Positions 1 through 7,974 of a DNA stretch of 64,000 nucleotides are shown here, piece by piece; the stretch's first letter is position 1, and every line of letters begins with the position of its first letter. The translations under genes and the position numbers were made by a program. Below the pieces are notes generated by a model. It saw only the letters and a list, made by a program, of their open reading frames with translations, did no database searches and was not told the DNA's origin. Origin of the DNA: JABMQW01 sp964439935 (GTDB lineage: Bacteria; Fidelibacterota; Marinisomatia; Marinisomatales; TCS56); the NCBI GenBank assembly GCA_964439935.1, contig CAYTPW010000007.1, positions 1-64,000 of the forward strand, read 5' to 3'.

Positions 1-54
1 AGATTTAGGATCTGGTGACCTTTGGTTGTGTGGGTTCGAGTCCCATCCCCGGTA
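1..54 (+). tRNA. tRNA-Leu(UAG), 3' part
   Basis: Only the 3' part lies in the window. The anticodon loop at 4-10 reads TTTAGGA, giving anticodon UAG, which decodes CUA leucine, with G37. A long variable arm follows (GACC-TTT-GGTT, about 17-27), as expected for a class II tRNA. The T arm is GTGGG/CCCAT around loop TTCGAGT at 35-41. The acceptor strand CCCCGGT (47-53) and discriminator A54 end it, with no encoded CCA. The 5' half is upstream of the window. Confidence 0.88.
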
Positions 55-128
55 CATTGTTTGAGAAGCTAGAGATTTGCATCAGGCACTATTAAATAAT
101 ATAATAATTTGTATCTTAGATTTACTAA

Positions 129-548
129 TTATCCTCCCATAACCTGAACAAATACTCTACGTTGTCGCGGTCGATTATCATGATCGATCACTACTATCTG
201 TTGCCAAGTTCCCAGAACAGGTTGCCCGTCCGTAACAGGGACTGTAATCCCCGGACCCATGAAGCTGGCTCGCAGATGCGAGAATCCGTTATCATCCCCC
301 CAGGTTTGTGAATGTCGTGATGTCATGTTGCGTGAAGCAAATTTTTCCAGTAATTCCTGCATATCCGCTACCAGAGCCGGTTCATATTCAATTGTTGTGA
401 TCGATGCGGTTGATCCGATGGGAAAAATATTAACCAGTCCGTCGTTGATATTTGCTGCCAGTACAATTTTATTAACGTCAGTGGTTATATTGAGGATATC
501 TGAAAAACCTTTAGTGGTTAATTTCAATTCCTGGCCATATACAGTCAT
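129..548 (-). CDS. yjbQ: YjbQ/UPF0047 family protein
   Basis: This 139-residue protein matches the YjbQ (UPF0047, secondary thiamine-phosphate synthase) family over its full usual length. The family core is visible in the second half: RHSQTWGDDNGFSHLRAS, then GPG, PVTDG, LGTWQQIVVIDHD and PRQRR. Family members are small trimeric cytosolic enzymes, some with weak thiamine-phosphate synthase activity; the real substrate is unsettled. The start is well supported because AGGAG lies 8 nt upstream on the minus strand. It reads toward the tRNA and does not look like part of the neighbouring regulator operon. Confidence 0.88.
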   Translation of the reverse strand: MTVYGQELKLTTKGFSDILNITTDVNKIVLAANINDGLVNIFPIGSTASITTIEYEPALVADMQELLEKFASRNMTSRHSQTWGDDNGFSHLRASFMGPGITVPVTDGQPVLGTWQQIVVIDHDNRPRQRRVFVQVMGG

Positions 549-633
549 ATGATTCTCCTGAAACTTGGTTAATGTGTGGTACTACAGAAAAACAATTTAC
601 AGATTAACAAAAATTCTAATTCAAACAGTTTAA

Positions 634-700
634 TCCGCCTTTGCGTCCGACTACGGCGGACAGGAAGGGTAGGTTAAATTCCCCGCTGCTTGCGGCGGAA
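634..700. repeat. two small GC-rich imperfect palindromes, REP-like
   Basis: TCCGCC (634-639) pairs with GGCGGA (655-660). A second hairpin at 679-700 pairs TTCC/GGAA and CCGC/GCGG around TGCTT with one bulged base. The GC-rich palindromes stand out from the AT-rich spacer and resemble dispersed intergenic REP elements. I see no second copy in this window, so the repeat status is inferred. They could also help end transcription of the regulator gene that stops at 741. Confidence 0.35.
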
Positions 701-740
701 TAGTGGGTCCAGGGCTTACACCGGGTTTCATACCATTGCT

Positions 741-1160
741 TTAACTGGCGTGTTTAACCTCTTTTCCGGTGAAGGCATCCATGGTTACATTGTGAAATAT
801 ATTTTGAATATCGGTTCTAATTCCAGCCCATACCTGATGTATCTGGCAGGGTGCCACGTCGGAACAGTTTCCCGGTCGTATTATGCATTGATTAAGGAAA
901 ATGTCTCCTTCGATTGCATTGACGATATCAAATAAAGTGATTGTGGAAGCTGGTCTATTCAGAGCAACTCCTCCATTGGGGCCGCGATAGGTGGTCAATA
1001 AATCAGACTTAACCAGAATTTGTGATATTTTTCCCAGAAAATGATAGGATAGATCGGTATCTTTGGCAATTTGGCGGAGTGGAGTAAATTTCCTGGATTC
1101 TTTATTAACAAGATAGAGGATAATTTCGATAGCGTATTCGGAGGAGCGCGTAATCAACAT
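741..1160 (-). CDS. RrF2 family transcriptional regulator, Fe-S type
   Basis: This 139-residue protein has an N-terminal winged helix of the Rrf2 family (LITRSSEYAIEIILYL, then FLGKISQILVKSDLL and the wing GPNGGVAL). A cysteine cluster follows, C-x6-C-x5-C-x2-H (NQC..GNC..APCQIH). IscR and NsrR hold [2Fe-2S] or [4Fe-4S] clusters with similar cysteines, and IscR also uses a His two residues after the third Cys. A redox-, iron- or NO-sensing repressor is therefore likely. It lies 9 nt after the universal stress gene, so the two are probably cotranscribed. Its target is unknown; the adjacent cytochrome island is an obvious candidate. Confidence 0.87.
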   Translation of the reverse strand: MLITRSSEYAIEIILYLVNKESRKFTPLRQIAKDTDLSYHFLGKISQILVKSDLLTTYRGPNGGVALNRPASTITLFDIVNAIEGDIFLNQCIIRPGNCSDVAPCQIHQVWAGIRTDIQNIFHNVTMDAFTGKEVKHAS

Positions 1161-1169
1161 TGGGTAATT

Positions 1170-1640
1170 TTATGGCATCTCAAATTTATGGGTTGGGTCC
1201 CGCACTACTAGCACCGGACAAACTGATTTACGGACAACTTTTTCCGCGGTACTGCCAAAAAAGATATGACTGATTCCACTCAATCCGTGTGTAGATATAA
1301 CGGCCAGGTCGATATTTTCGTCCCGGCTGAAATTAATGATTTCCTTAAATGGAATCCCGTGCAGAATGCATCCGGTAACTTTCAAGTCAGCCGGAAAATG
1401 TTCTTTGATTAATTTTTCGATGGCCGTATGACAATACTGTTCATGTTCACGCTGTAACTCGATCGGCTGAACTCCCCAGGTATATTCCGATGGAGTTATA
1501 ATCGGTTGAATCACGTGTAATAATGAAATAGAAGCTTCGAATTTTCTGGCCAGGGTGATCGCTTTTGGGAAGGCGACTCTGGAATAACCCGAAAAATCGG
1601 TGGTCACTAGAATTTTTTTTATTTCAAAACTTATTGCCAT
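1170..1640 (-). CDS. universal stress protein (UspA family)
   Basis: This 156-residue single-domain Usp has the usual beginning (KKILVTTDFSGYSRVAFPKAITLA) and the C-terminal nucleotide-binding region HGLSGISHIFFGSTAEKVV followed by CPVLVVRD. The ATP-binding pattern G-x2-G-x9-GS is nearly intact, but the first Gly is Ser, so ATP binding is likely but not certain. Usp proteins help survival in starvation or redox stress. It sits between two RrF2 regulators on the same strand with gaps of 9 and 16 nt, which suggests one stress-responsive operon. Confidence 0.88.
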   Translation of the reverse strand: MAISFEIKKILVTTDFSGYSRVAFPKAITLARKFEASISLLHVIQPIITPSEYTWGVQPIELQREHEQYCHTAIEKLIKEHFPADLKVTGCILHGIPFKEIINFSRDENIDLAVISTHGLSGISHIFFGSTAEKVVRKSVCPVLVVRDPTHKFEMP

Positions 1641-1656
1641 TACTGGCCGAATCCGA

Positions 1657-2130
1657 TTAGTCCTTTTTTATCGCCCCCACCAGATTTCTAATCCCTAATT
1701 CACGCATGGCGGATCTTTTTTCAATCACCCGTTTGGCCAAGTGCTCGAGGTTTTCCGATTCTAACATTTCCTTGATTTCTTCGCTGATAACTGACCATTT
1801 ATTATGTAATGGACAGGGCTGTTCATCCGAGCAATAATCCAGACCAATTATGCATTGCTGCTGCTCGGGTGGTGGACCATCAACCGCTTCGACCACCTTA
1901 TGAATGTATATTTCGGAAGCAGGGCGTCCCAGTTTAACACCGCCATTGCGTCCGCGTATGGCGGTTAATAACCGGTGTCTAACCAGAATTTGAGTAATCT
2001 TAGCCAGGAATTGTTGTGGAATATTGTAGGCCTGGGCGATTTCACTGATCATGACCGGATTAGGTGAATTTTTTTCTGCCAGATAAATCATGGCTTGAAT
2101 AGCGTATTCTGCTGATTTTGAGTATAGCAT
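1657..2130 (-). CDS. RrF2 family transcriptional regulator, Fe-S type
   Basis: The 157-residue protein is a second Rrf2 regulator (LYSKSAEYAIQAMIYLAEK, FLAKITQILVRHRLL, wing GRNGGVKLGRPA). It repeats the C-x6-C-x5-C-x2-H cluster of its neighbour (QQC..DYC..QPCPLH), so both probably carry an Fe-S cluster. A C-terminal tail of about 30 residues is longer than in the partner. It is the first gene of the minus-strand trio and its start faces the MerR gene at 2309 across a 178-nt divergent spacer, which could hold a shared control region. No clear Shine-Dalgarno sequence precedes the ATG. Confidence 0.87.
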   Translation of the reverse strand: MLYSKSAEYAIQAMIYLAEKNSPNPVMISEIAQAYNIPQQFLAKITQILVRHRLLTAIRGRNGGVKLGRPASEIYIHKVVEAVDGPPPEQQQCIIGLDYCSDEQPCPLHNKWSVISEEIKEMLESENLEHLAKRVIEKRSAMRELGIRNLVGAIKKD

Positions 2131-2308
2131 TGTTATTAGGAATTATTTGTTTGTCTAAAATAGTGTCGCTGCCGTGCGACTTTCAAGAGAATTTACGACA
2201 GATTGGTCTGAAATACTTGAAAAAACAGGATAAGTGCATCCTTAATTCTTGCAATATGTATTTCCACGCTTGTATTTTCTAAATAGTACGGTACAGGTTT
2301 TATAGTAA

Positions 2309-2758
2309 ATGACATTGAACTTTTCTTCCGAGACCGGTTTATACGAACCCATCATGTCGATCGGTGTGGCTGCTGAAAAACTGGGTATTTCACCAGAAGC
2401 ATTGCGTCTATATGAACGGGAAGGGTTAGTGTTACCTTATAGAACCAAAACCAACCGCCGACTTTATTCACAGAAAGATCTGGAGTGGATTGATTGTTTC
2501 AGACGTCAAATTACCGAGCGTGGTCTGAATTTTGCGGGGATACGGGTTTTACTGGCATTGATTCCATGCTGGGACATAAAACCATGTACGGAAGAAGAAC
2601 GCTCTAATTGTCCGGCTTATATGAATGGTGAACTGGTGTGCTGGTCATCCTCCGAACATGGATCGGAATCCTGTGCCACTGATGAATGTCAGAAATGTAA
2701 TGTCTATCGTACGGCCTGTAAAGCTGGGAAATTGAATGAAATTTGTCTGACATTGTAA
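2309..2758 (+). CDS. MerR family regulator with cysteine-rich C-terminus
   Basis: This 149-residue protein has a MerR-type winged helix (SIGVAAEKLGISPEALRLYEREGL, then TKTNRRLYSQKDLEWI), close to the HspR-like branch. From about residue 90 it carries nine cysteines, several paired (PCW..KPC; ECQKC), followed by a short tail. This looks like a metal or Fe-S sensing region but matches no sensor motif I can name. An internal ATG at 2354 just before the HTH is an alternative start. It lies directly upstream of the interrupted cytochrome gene on the same strand, which suggests that it controls the electron-transfer island. Confidence 0.83.
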   Translation: MTLNFSSETGLYEPIMSIGVAAEKLGISPEALRLYEREGLVLPYRTKTNRRLYSQKDLEWIDCFRRQITERGLNFAGIRVLLALIPCWDIKPCTEEERSNCPAYMNGELVCWSSSEHGSESCATDECQKCNVYRTACKAGKLNEICLTL

Positions 2759-2763
2759 AGAAT

Positions 2764-4191
2764 ATGATTAAGTACAGCAAAATTGTTAGTGCATTATTTC
2801 CCGGATTACTGGTAGTAATTTTTTGGGCTTGTGATCCAGGGCTTAATACTGCGACCGGTTCCGATCCTACTACCTGCGAAGGTTGCCATACTAATGAAGC
2901 CGCCCTTAAGAATAATGCATCTGAAAATACTTCCGATGGTGGGGGAGGTGGCTGAGGGGGTGAAGTGACTCCGTTGGAGCCATGGCAAAAAGTATATATT
3001 GGATTGGGCAAGAATCAAACTTCGTTTACCGATATTGATCAGGTTCATGCCCCTATAGGCTGTGTCAATTGTCATGGTGGAATAGAGCCAGCCAGTTTTG
3101 AAGAAGCCCATGACTCAACACTCGTCCGTGATCCATCCAGTAATCCTGAACAGATTTGCTATCCCTGTCATAAACAGATTGTTGAAGGTAATAAAAACAG
3201 CATGCACACAATGGCCTGGGGTGAAAGAACCACAATTGCCCAGAGGGAACTGGGAGCGGGGAATAACCACACCAATTTTGATGAATGTCCGACAGCATTA
3301 ACCGACGGATTTGATAATGAATGTACCAGCTGTCATCCCACCTGTGGCCAGTGCCATGTAAGTCGCCCCATTACTGTCCACGGTGGATTAATCAATAATC
3401 ATGCTTTTAATCGATTTCCCGATCAGACCAATAACTGTATGGCTTGCCATGGAACCCGGGTGGCAGTTGATTTTAAGGGAAGTTTAGCTGGAAACAGACC
3501 TGATGTTCACTATCTGGCAGGAAAACGTTGCTGGGATTGTCATAAAGAGGATATGCACGCTGATGCCTCGGCCTATGCTACCCGGTATCATATGGCGGAA
3601 ATGCCCGGTTATCCTAATTGCATAGATTGCCATTCCCGCTCCAACAATGACTATCACGATGCTCACTGGCCCGAAATTGGCTCGGGATTGAGTTGCTATG
3701 TCTGTCACTCACAACCATATTATAACTGTACCAGCTGCCATACCGCAGGGGAATGGAAAGATGGCTATGCCCAGGTTGGTGATACCGATACACACACCGG
3801 TGGTAACGGTTATATTGAATATCCCGATTTCAGGATCGGGTATAATTATGATCAGGATCTACATCTGGGTAAATGGATTGTGGTTCGGCATATTCCGATT
3901 GCGGTTGATTCATATGAACCGTGGGGTCATTCAGATTTAACTTATTTTGATGATCGACCTACCTGGGAATATGCCAGCCCCCATAATATCCGCCGGTTCA
4001 CTGCTCAGACTGATACAACAAGTATTGTTTCCTGCTTTGAGAATTGTCATTTGGCTGGGGCTAATTCTGATCAAAACTCCCAAAGATTTCTATGGCAAAG
4101 TCTGATTGACTCAGCCTTTAGCACTGAAACTAGGGCCAATGCAGCGGTAGTAGTTGACGATCATCTGCCGCCTTCTTGGCCACAATACTAA
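2764..4191 (+). CDS. multiheme c-type cytochrome lipoprotein interrupted by in-frame UGA
   Basis: One reading frame from ATG 2764 to 4191 would encode 475 residues but has a UGA at 2953-2955 (codon 64), inside a glycine run. The part before it holds a lipoprotein signal ending at Cys23 and one CEGCH motif. The part after it holds nine CXXCH motifs plus one CX3CH (CFENCH). A new start at GTG 2965 would lack any export signal, so heme attachment would fail; the two halves must be one gene. The UGA may be recoded as selenocysteine (see the hairpin at 2966-2982), a nonsense mutation or a sequence error; GGA would give eight glycines. Predicted role: periplasmic or surface electron carrier. Confidence 0.8.
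2966..2982 (+). promoter_or_regulatory. SECIS-like hairpin after in-frame UGA (weak candidate)
   Basis: The mRNA can fold TG-A-CTCC / GGAG-C-CA around the loop GTT (2973-2975): six pairs with one A-C mismatch. It begins 10 nt after the UGA at 2953. In E. coli fdhF the SelB-binding upper hairpin begins 11 nt after the UGA and is 17 nt long, as here. The loop lacks the GGUC of fdhF, so the match is in position and shape rather than sequence. Confidence 0.3.
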
Positions 4192-4211
4192 TAACCAAAA
4201 CGAGGATATAA

Positions 4212-5189
4212 ATGAATCTGAATAAACTGTTTATTATCCTTTTCGCTCTGACCTTCGTGTTTTTTGTTGGTTGCGACGAAGAGGATGATATCAATGAATT
4301 TGAGGTCATGACCGATTACATGGTGGATAACAGTCTAGACTTGCCGGATGTAGTGGCAGGCTGGATAGTTGATGCGCAAACTGTTTTCGATACTGGCACT
4401 GAAAATTACTTCATTGTTGACGTACGCACTGGTGACAGCAAACCGGCCAATGGTACCACTGATTTTGAGGATGGACATATTCCCGGTGCCCATATGGTAC
4501 CTTTCGCTGATGTGGTGGATTATGTTGACGCGAATTATACCGGAACCAATACCATCCTTGTCGTCTGCTATTCAGGACAATCTGCTGGCTTCGCCAATGT
4601 CGCCCTGCGCTTGAGTGGTTACAGCAATGTCCAGAATCTGAAGTTCGGAATGAGTTCCTGGCACAGTGATTTTGATGTCTGGACCGGCAATACTGGCAAT
4701 GCTAAACTGGATAATCCAACAGGCTGGTCCACCGATGCGCCGGCAACACTGCCAACCAATGGTTTTCCGACTCTGGATACCGGTGAAGAAGATGGGGATG
4801 CTATCTTGGCTGCGCGGGTTGACGATCTGCTGACAAATGGTTTTCTGGGTGTAGCTGGTTCGGAAATTCTTACAAACTATGCTAATTACAACGTGATCAA
4901 CTACTGGGCGGTTGGTGACTGGGATACCTACGGTCATATTACTGACGCCTATCAGGTGACTCCCGGCACACTGGGCATAGAAGCAGGTCTGGGAGCCATT
5001 AATCCTGATGAAGTCAATGTACCCTATTGTTGGACTGGTCAGACATCTGCCATGGTCACCGCCTGGCTGACTGTACTGGGATATGAAGTTAAAAGTCTGA
5101 AGTTTGGCGTAAACTCCATGATCTACGATGATCTTGCTGGACATAAATGGTCAGCTTCAATGGATTTTGCCTACGATACGGGATCTTAA
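4212..5189 (+). CDS. tandem rhodanese-domain lipoprotein
   Basis: This 325-residue protein starts with a lipoprotein signal (FVFFVGC, Cys near residue 21) and then has two rhodanese-like domains. The first has DVRT, EDGHIPGAHMVPFAD and the active loop CYSGQSAG with Cys119. The second is more divergent but keeps a cysteine loop, CWTGQTS with Cys273. Rhodaneses transfer sulfane sulfur, here outside the cytoplasm. It lies 20 nt after the interrupted cytochrome and is followed by a strong hairpin and an outer-membrane protein, so it is probably transcribed with the electron-transfer genes. That points to polysulfide or thiosulfate chemistry, which is an inference. An AGGATA ribosome site precedes the ATG. 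Confidence 0.87.
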   Translation: MNLNKLFIILFALTFVFFVGCDEEDDINEFEVMTDYMVDNSLDLPDVVAGWIVDAQTVFDTGTENYFIVDVRTGDSKPANGTTDFEDGHIPGAHMVPFADVVDYVDANYTGTNTILVVCYSGQSAGFANVALRLSGYSNVQNLKFGMSSWHSDFDVWTGNTGNAKLDNPTGWSTDAPATLPTNGFPTLDTGEEDGDAILAARVDDLLTNGFLGVAGSEILTNYANYNVINYWAVGDWDTYGHITDAYQVTPGTLGIEAGLGAINPDEVNVPYCWTGQTSAMVTAWLTVLGYEVKSLKFGVNSMIYDDLAGHKWSASMDFAYDTGS

Positions 5190-5232
5190 TCAGCAGGGAT
5201 TGATTAAATAAACCAATTTCGTTGATCGACCG

Positions 5233-5264
5233 ATTGGATGGCTCTTGTCAAAGAGCCATCCAAT
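5233..5264 (+). terminator. 14-bp perfect hairpin between genes
   Basis: ATTGGATGGCTCTT (5233-5246) pairs perfectly with 5251-5264 around the four-base loop GTCA. No U-run follows, so it is not a classical intrinsic terminator. It may protect the upstream mRNA end or weaken readthrough into the outer-membrane protein gene 17 nt on. Confidence 0.5.
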
Positions 5265-5280
5265 TCAATAAATTCTATCT

Positions 5281-6444
5281 ATGATAAAGCCGTTATCCTT
5301 CTACTCCCCGTATATATTGTTTTTACTTGTAATTAATGGAGCTTTGCTTTCACAACCACAGGTAAAATTGTCGACCACAATTATTACGCCTCGAACAAGC
5401 CAACTCCAGCAAAATGAATTGACCGACTGGAATACAGTAGTTAACTATTCGCAAATGTTCAATCAACGACTTTCGATTGAGTCACAATTCGAATACGGTG
5501 TCGAGACCGAAGGCTACCCCAATCCGTTTAGATTATATAACCTGACCGCAAAACTAAATCTGGGACCTCATATCATTCGTATGGGGCGGATCGCCCATTG
5601 GAGTCGGCTGGTTAATGCTCGCGTTGACGGAATTGATTATACATTGACCACCCCAAATTGGGGGGCTATGCGGTTGCTGGGTGGATTCAATGCAGTCACT
5701 GATTTCAGCGATACTTCTTTCACTGAGAATATCTCGATGCTTGCATCCTGGTCCAAAGGCCGGATCGGAAATAATCTGGATGTATCCTACTGGATGGATA
5801 TCAAAGGTGATGAGACTTTTTACTACGCTGGTGCTTCTCTCAGCAAAAATATATTTTTTGATTTACGTTTTAGCGGCAGTCTTGCTTGGTCGGTATCTGC
5901 CGGTCAGATTTATCACAATAAATTAAAAATATCCAAAAAACTCGGTAACAATATTCTGACAACAGGGCTGCGACAAAAACGGTACCTGGCTGATAATCCC
6001 TATTCCTGGGTGGATGAAGCTGTCATTCCCAGTCCAGTAATTAATTTAGGTATGACATCTCGACTTGGCCGGTCCCTGGTTCTGTGGAATCAACTTAACC
6101 ACCGATTAAACGAAGCAGGTGTTACTTATTTCCGCAGCAGTGCAATAATTGGTAAATATTCAATTACAGCAATCTTCGGATCTCAGGGTGACAAAACTCT
6201 GATGGGGACTAATATCGGTGCAAAAATGGCTATCACAAAAAAACTGGATTTTGCCGGAAGTCTATCCCTGAATACACTCAGTTATGATGATATCATCGAG
6301 CCGGCAAATTCAGTCGGTGGATACTGGTCGTTAAGCTGGCAGCCTTTGGAAATGGTTGCAGTGCGGTTATTTGTCCGGTATTTTAAGAATCCCTATTTCA
6401 ATTATGACAGCAGGGGAGGGCTGGTAATCGATGTGGCGCTTTAG
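5281..6444 (+). CDS. outer-membrane beta-barrel protein, unknown function
   Basis: This 387-residue protein has a cleavable signal (ILFLLVINGALLSQ) and then alternating short amphipathic segments rich in Tyr, Ser, Asn and Arg, ending in LVIDVAL, as in beta-barrel outer-membrane proteins. No heme or cysteine motif is present. I do not recognise the family. The next gene, an 11-heme cytochrome, starts 14 nt before this stop, so the two are translationally coupled. This is the gene order expected of a porin-cytochrome conduit, but the barrel is much shorter than MtrB-type porins, so that role is an inference. Confidence 0.72.
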   Translation: MIKPLSFYSPYILFLLVINGALLSQPQVKLSTTIITPRTSQLQQNELTDWNTVVNYSQMFNQRLSIESQFEYGVETEGYPNPFRLYNLTAKLNLGPHIIRMGRIAHWSRLVNARVDGIDYTLTTPNWGAMRLLGGFNAVTDFSDTSFTENISMLASWSKGRIGNNLDVSYWMDIKGDETFYYAGASLSKNIFFDLRFSGSLAWSVSAGQIYHNKLKISKKLGNNILTTGLRQKRYLADNPYSWVDEAVIPSPVINLGMTSRLGRSLVLWNQLNHRLNEAGVTYFRSSAIIGKYSITAIFGSQGDKTLMGTNIGAKMAITKKLDFAGSLSLNTLSYDDIIEPANSVGGYWSLSWQPLEMVAVRLFVRYFKNPYFNYDSRGGLVIDVAL

Positions 6445-7252
6445 GTTAATTGCTCTTCTGTTTTTGATCAGTTCAATTTTTCCCCAGGACTATATTATGT
6501 TCCCCCATCAATTTCATATTGAAGATATGGAGCTGTCCTGCGATGATTGTCATGGGGGAGTTACTGAAGCGGTCGACTTAGCAGTCCGACTTTTGCCTGA
6601 AAAGGATGATTGCCTGAGTTGCCATGACGGCGATACGGCCACTGAAGATTGTGAAGCCTGCCATGCTGACAGCGATGATCCACTGCCATTTTCCGAATCA
6701 CAAATTCTGTCAGGTATGGACTTTTCCCACCAAAATCATTTGGCTACTGCGCTTAGATGTGAGCAATGTCATGCTGCAATAGCTAACGATGACGGAAGTG
6801 CATTACCGTCCAGCTGGCATCAGGATGACTGCCAAAACTGCCATGAGAATAATGCGCCAAATTCTCATACGATCGAATGGCTCTGGCTTCATGGAGTTGA
6901 TGTTACTATTCAGACCAGTAGCAGTTGCAACACTTGTCATCAGCAGGCCAGTTGCGATGCCTGCCACCAGGCCCAGGAAGTTGAACCTCGATCCCATCCC
7001 GCAGGTTTTCTAATTGGTCATGGATTGGAAGCCTATGCCGGACTGTCTGATTGCTCGATTTGCCACAGCCGGAACGATTGCAGCGGGTGTCACGCTCAAA
7101 ACCTGGTCATGCCCTTAGATCATAGTTTTCCTGATTGGGCTACGCAATCTGGTGGTTTGCACGCAGAAAATGCCATGGATGATCCAGATATTTGCCTGGT
7201 CTGTCACCAGCCGGCAGTGGATCAGTCCTGCACCGGTTGTCATTCCAACTAA
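6431..7252 (+). CDS. 11-heme c-type cytochrome
   Basis: The 273-residue protein has a signal peptide (LIALLFLISSIFPQ) followed by eleven CXXCH motifs with no other domain, about one heme per 23 residues. A histidine-rich spacing (FPHQFHIEDM, FSHQNHLA) gives distal ligands, as in cytochrome c7/c3-type modules. It would be exported and loaded with heme in the periplasm. Its ATG at 6431 overlaps the barrel gene by 14 nt in another frame. It could be the heme wire of a barrel-cytochrome pair or a soluble periplasmic shuttle. It is not a close match to any named decaheme family that I can recognise. Confidence 0.88.
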   Translation: MWRFRLIALLFLISSIFPQDYIMFPHQFHIEDMELSCDDCHGGVTEAVDLAVRLLPEKDDCLSCHDGDTATEDCEACHADSDDPLPFSESQILSGMDFSHQNHLATALRCEQCHAAIANDDGSALPSSWHQDDCQNCHENNAPNSHTIEWLWLHGVDVTIQTSSSCNTCHQQASCDACHQAQEVEPRSHPAGFLIGHGLEAYAGLSDCSICHSRNDCSGCHAQNLVMPLDHSFPDWATQSGGLHAENAMDDPDICLVCHQPAVDQSCTGCHSN

Positions 7253-7257
7253 TTGAG

Positions 7258-7334
7258 ATCGGATACCGACCAGTCATGAAAGCCGTAAATAGGATAATCG
7301 GACACACTTGAACTGTTTGCCATTAGTATCCGAT
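7258..7334. repeat. 9-bp inverted repeat in spacer
   Basis: ATCGGATAC (7258-7266) and GTATCCGAT (7326-7334) are perfect inverted copies 59 nt apart in the 124-nt spacer before the tetraheme gene. They could close a long stem or be two regulator half sites. No function is assigned. Confidence 0.35.
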
Positions 7335-7376
7335 ATGATTAATATTAAGCCTTAAACTACTCAGCGGAGAGCGAAA

Positions 7377-7967
7377 ATGAAAAAATTAATGGTAACAATA
7401 ATGATTGCCGGATTTGTTTTTGGGCAGGGCTTTGATTATGTAGGAACCAGTAAATGTGGAATGTGCCATAAAAGTGATAAAAAGGGCGCCCAGCTCAAGG
7501 TTTGGGAAGCAGGTTCTCATGCAGGCGCTTTTGAGACATTAAAGAGCGACGAATCAACAAAAATTGCTGAAAAATTGGGTTTAAAAGTACCGGCTTATGA
7601 AGCTGGTGAATGTTTAGTCTGCCACACTACCGGTTATGGTGCTGGTGGATATGAAGTTAAAGATGCCGCGTTCTGGGAAGAAAAAACTGAAAAAGGCAAA
7701 CCTACCAAGGCTGCAAAAAGAATGTCCGGGCTGCAATCAGTCAGTTGCGAAGCCTGCCATGGCGCGGGGGACAAATATAAAAGCAGCAAGGTGATGAAGG
7801 AAATATATGCTGGCACTTTAGATGGAAAAACAGTCGGATTGATAGTGCCAGATGAAGCGGTTTGTAAAACCTGCCACAACGAAAAAAGCCCAACCTTCAA
7901 ATCGTTTGTGTTTGCTGAAAAAGTAAAGGAAATTGCGCACCCGTACCCGCCTGAAATGACTGAATAG
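7377..7967 (+). CDS. tetraheme cytochrome c554-like protein
   Basis: The 196-residue protein has a short signal peptide and four CXXCH motifs: CGMCH, CLVCH, CEACH and CKTCH. The order YVGTSKCGMCHKSDKKGAQLKVWEAGSH, then ECLVCHTTGYG, then SCEACHGAG matches the cytochrome c554 / multiheme c family (cytochrome_C554 domain) known from ammonia oxidisers and many anaerobes. It would carry electrons in the periplasm. GGAGAG lies just before the ATG. The next gene starts 7 nt after the stop, so it is cotranscribed with the 17-heme cytochrome b fusion, a plausible electron partner. Confidence 0.87.
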   Translation: MKKLMVTIMIAGFVFGQGFDYVGTSKCGMCHKSDKKGAQLKVWEAGSHAGAFETLKSDESTKIAEKLGLKVPAYEAGECLVCHTTGYGAGGYEVKDAAFWEEKTEKGKPTKAAKRMSGLQSVSCEACHGAGDKYKSSKVMKEIYAGTLDGKTVGLIVPDEAVCKTCHNEKSPTFKSFVFAEKVKEIAHPYPPEMTE

Positions 7968-7974
7968 GAATCTA

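Noticed and set aside
4572..5144. Long 190-codon minus-strand frame opposite the rhodanese gene
   Set aside because: No family features; it is a shadow of the tandem rhodanese, which has signal peptide and active-site motifs on the plus strand.
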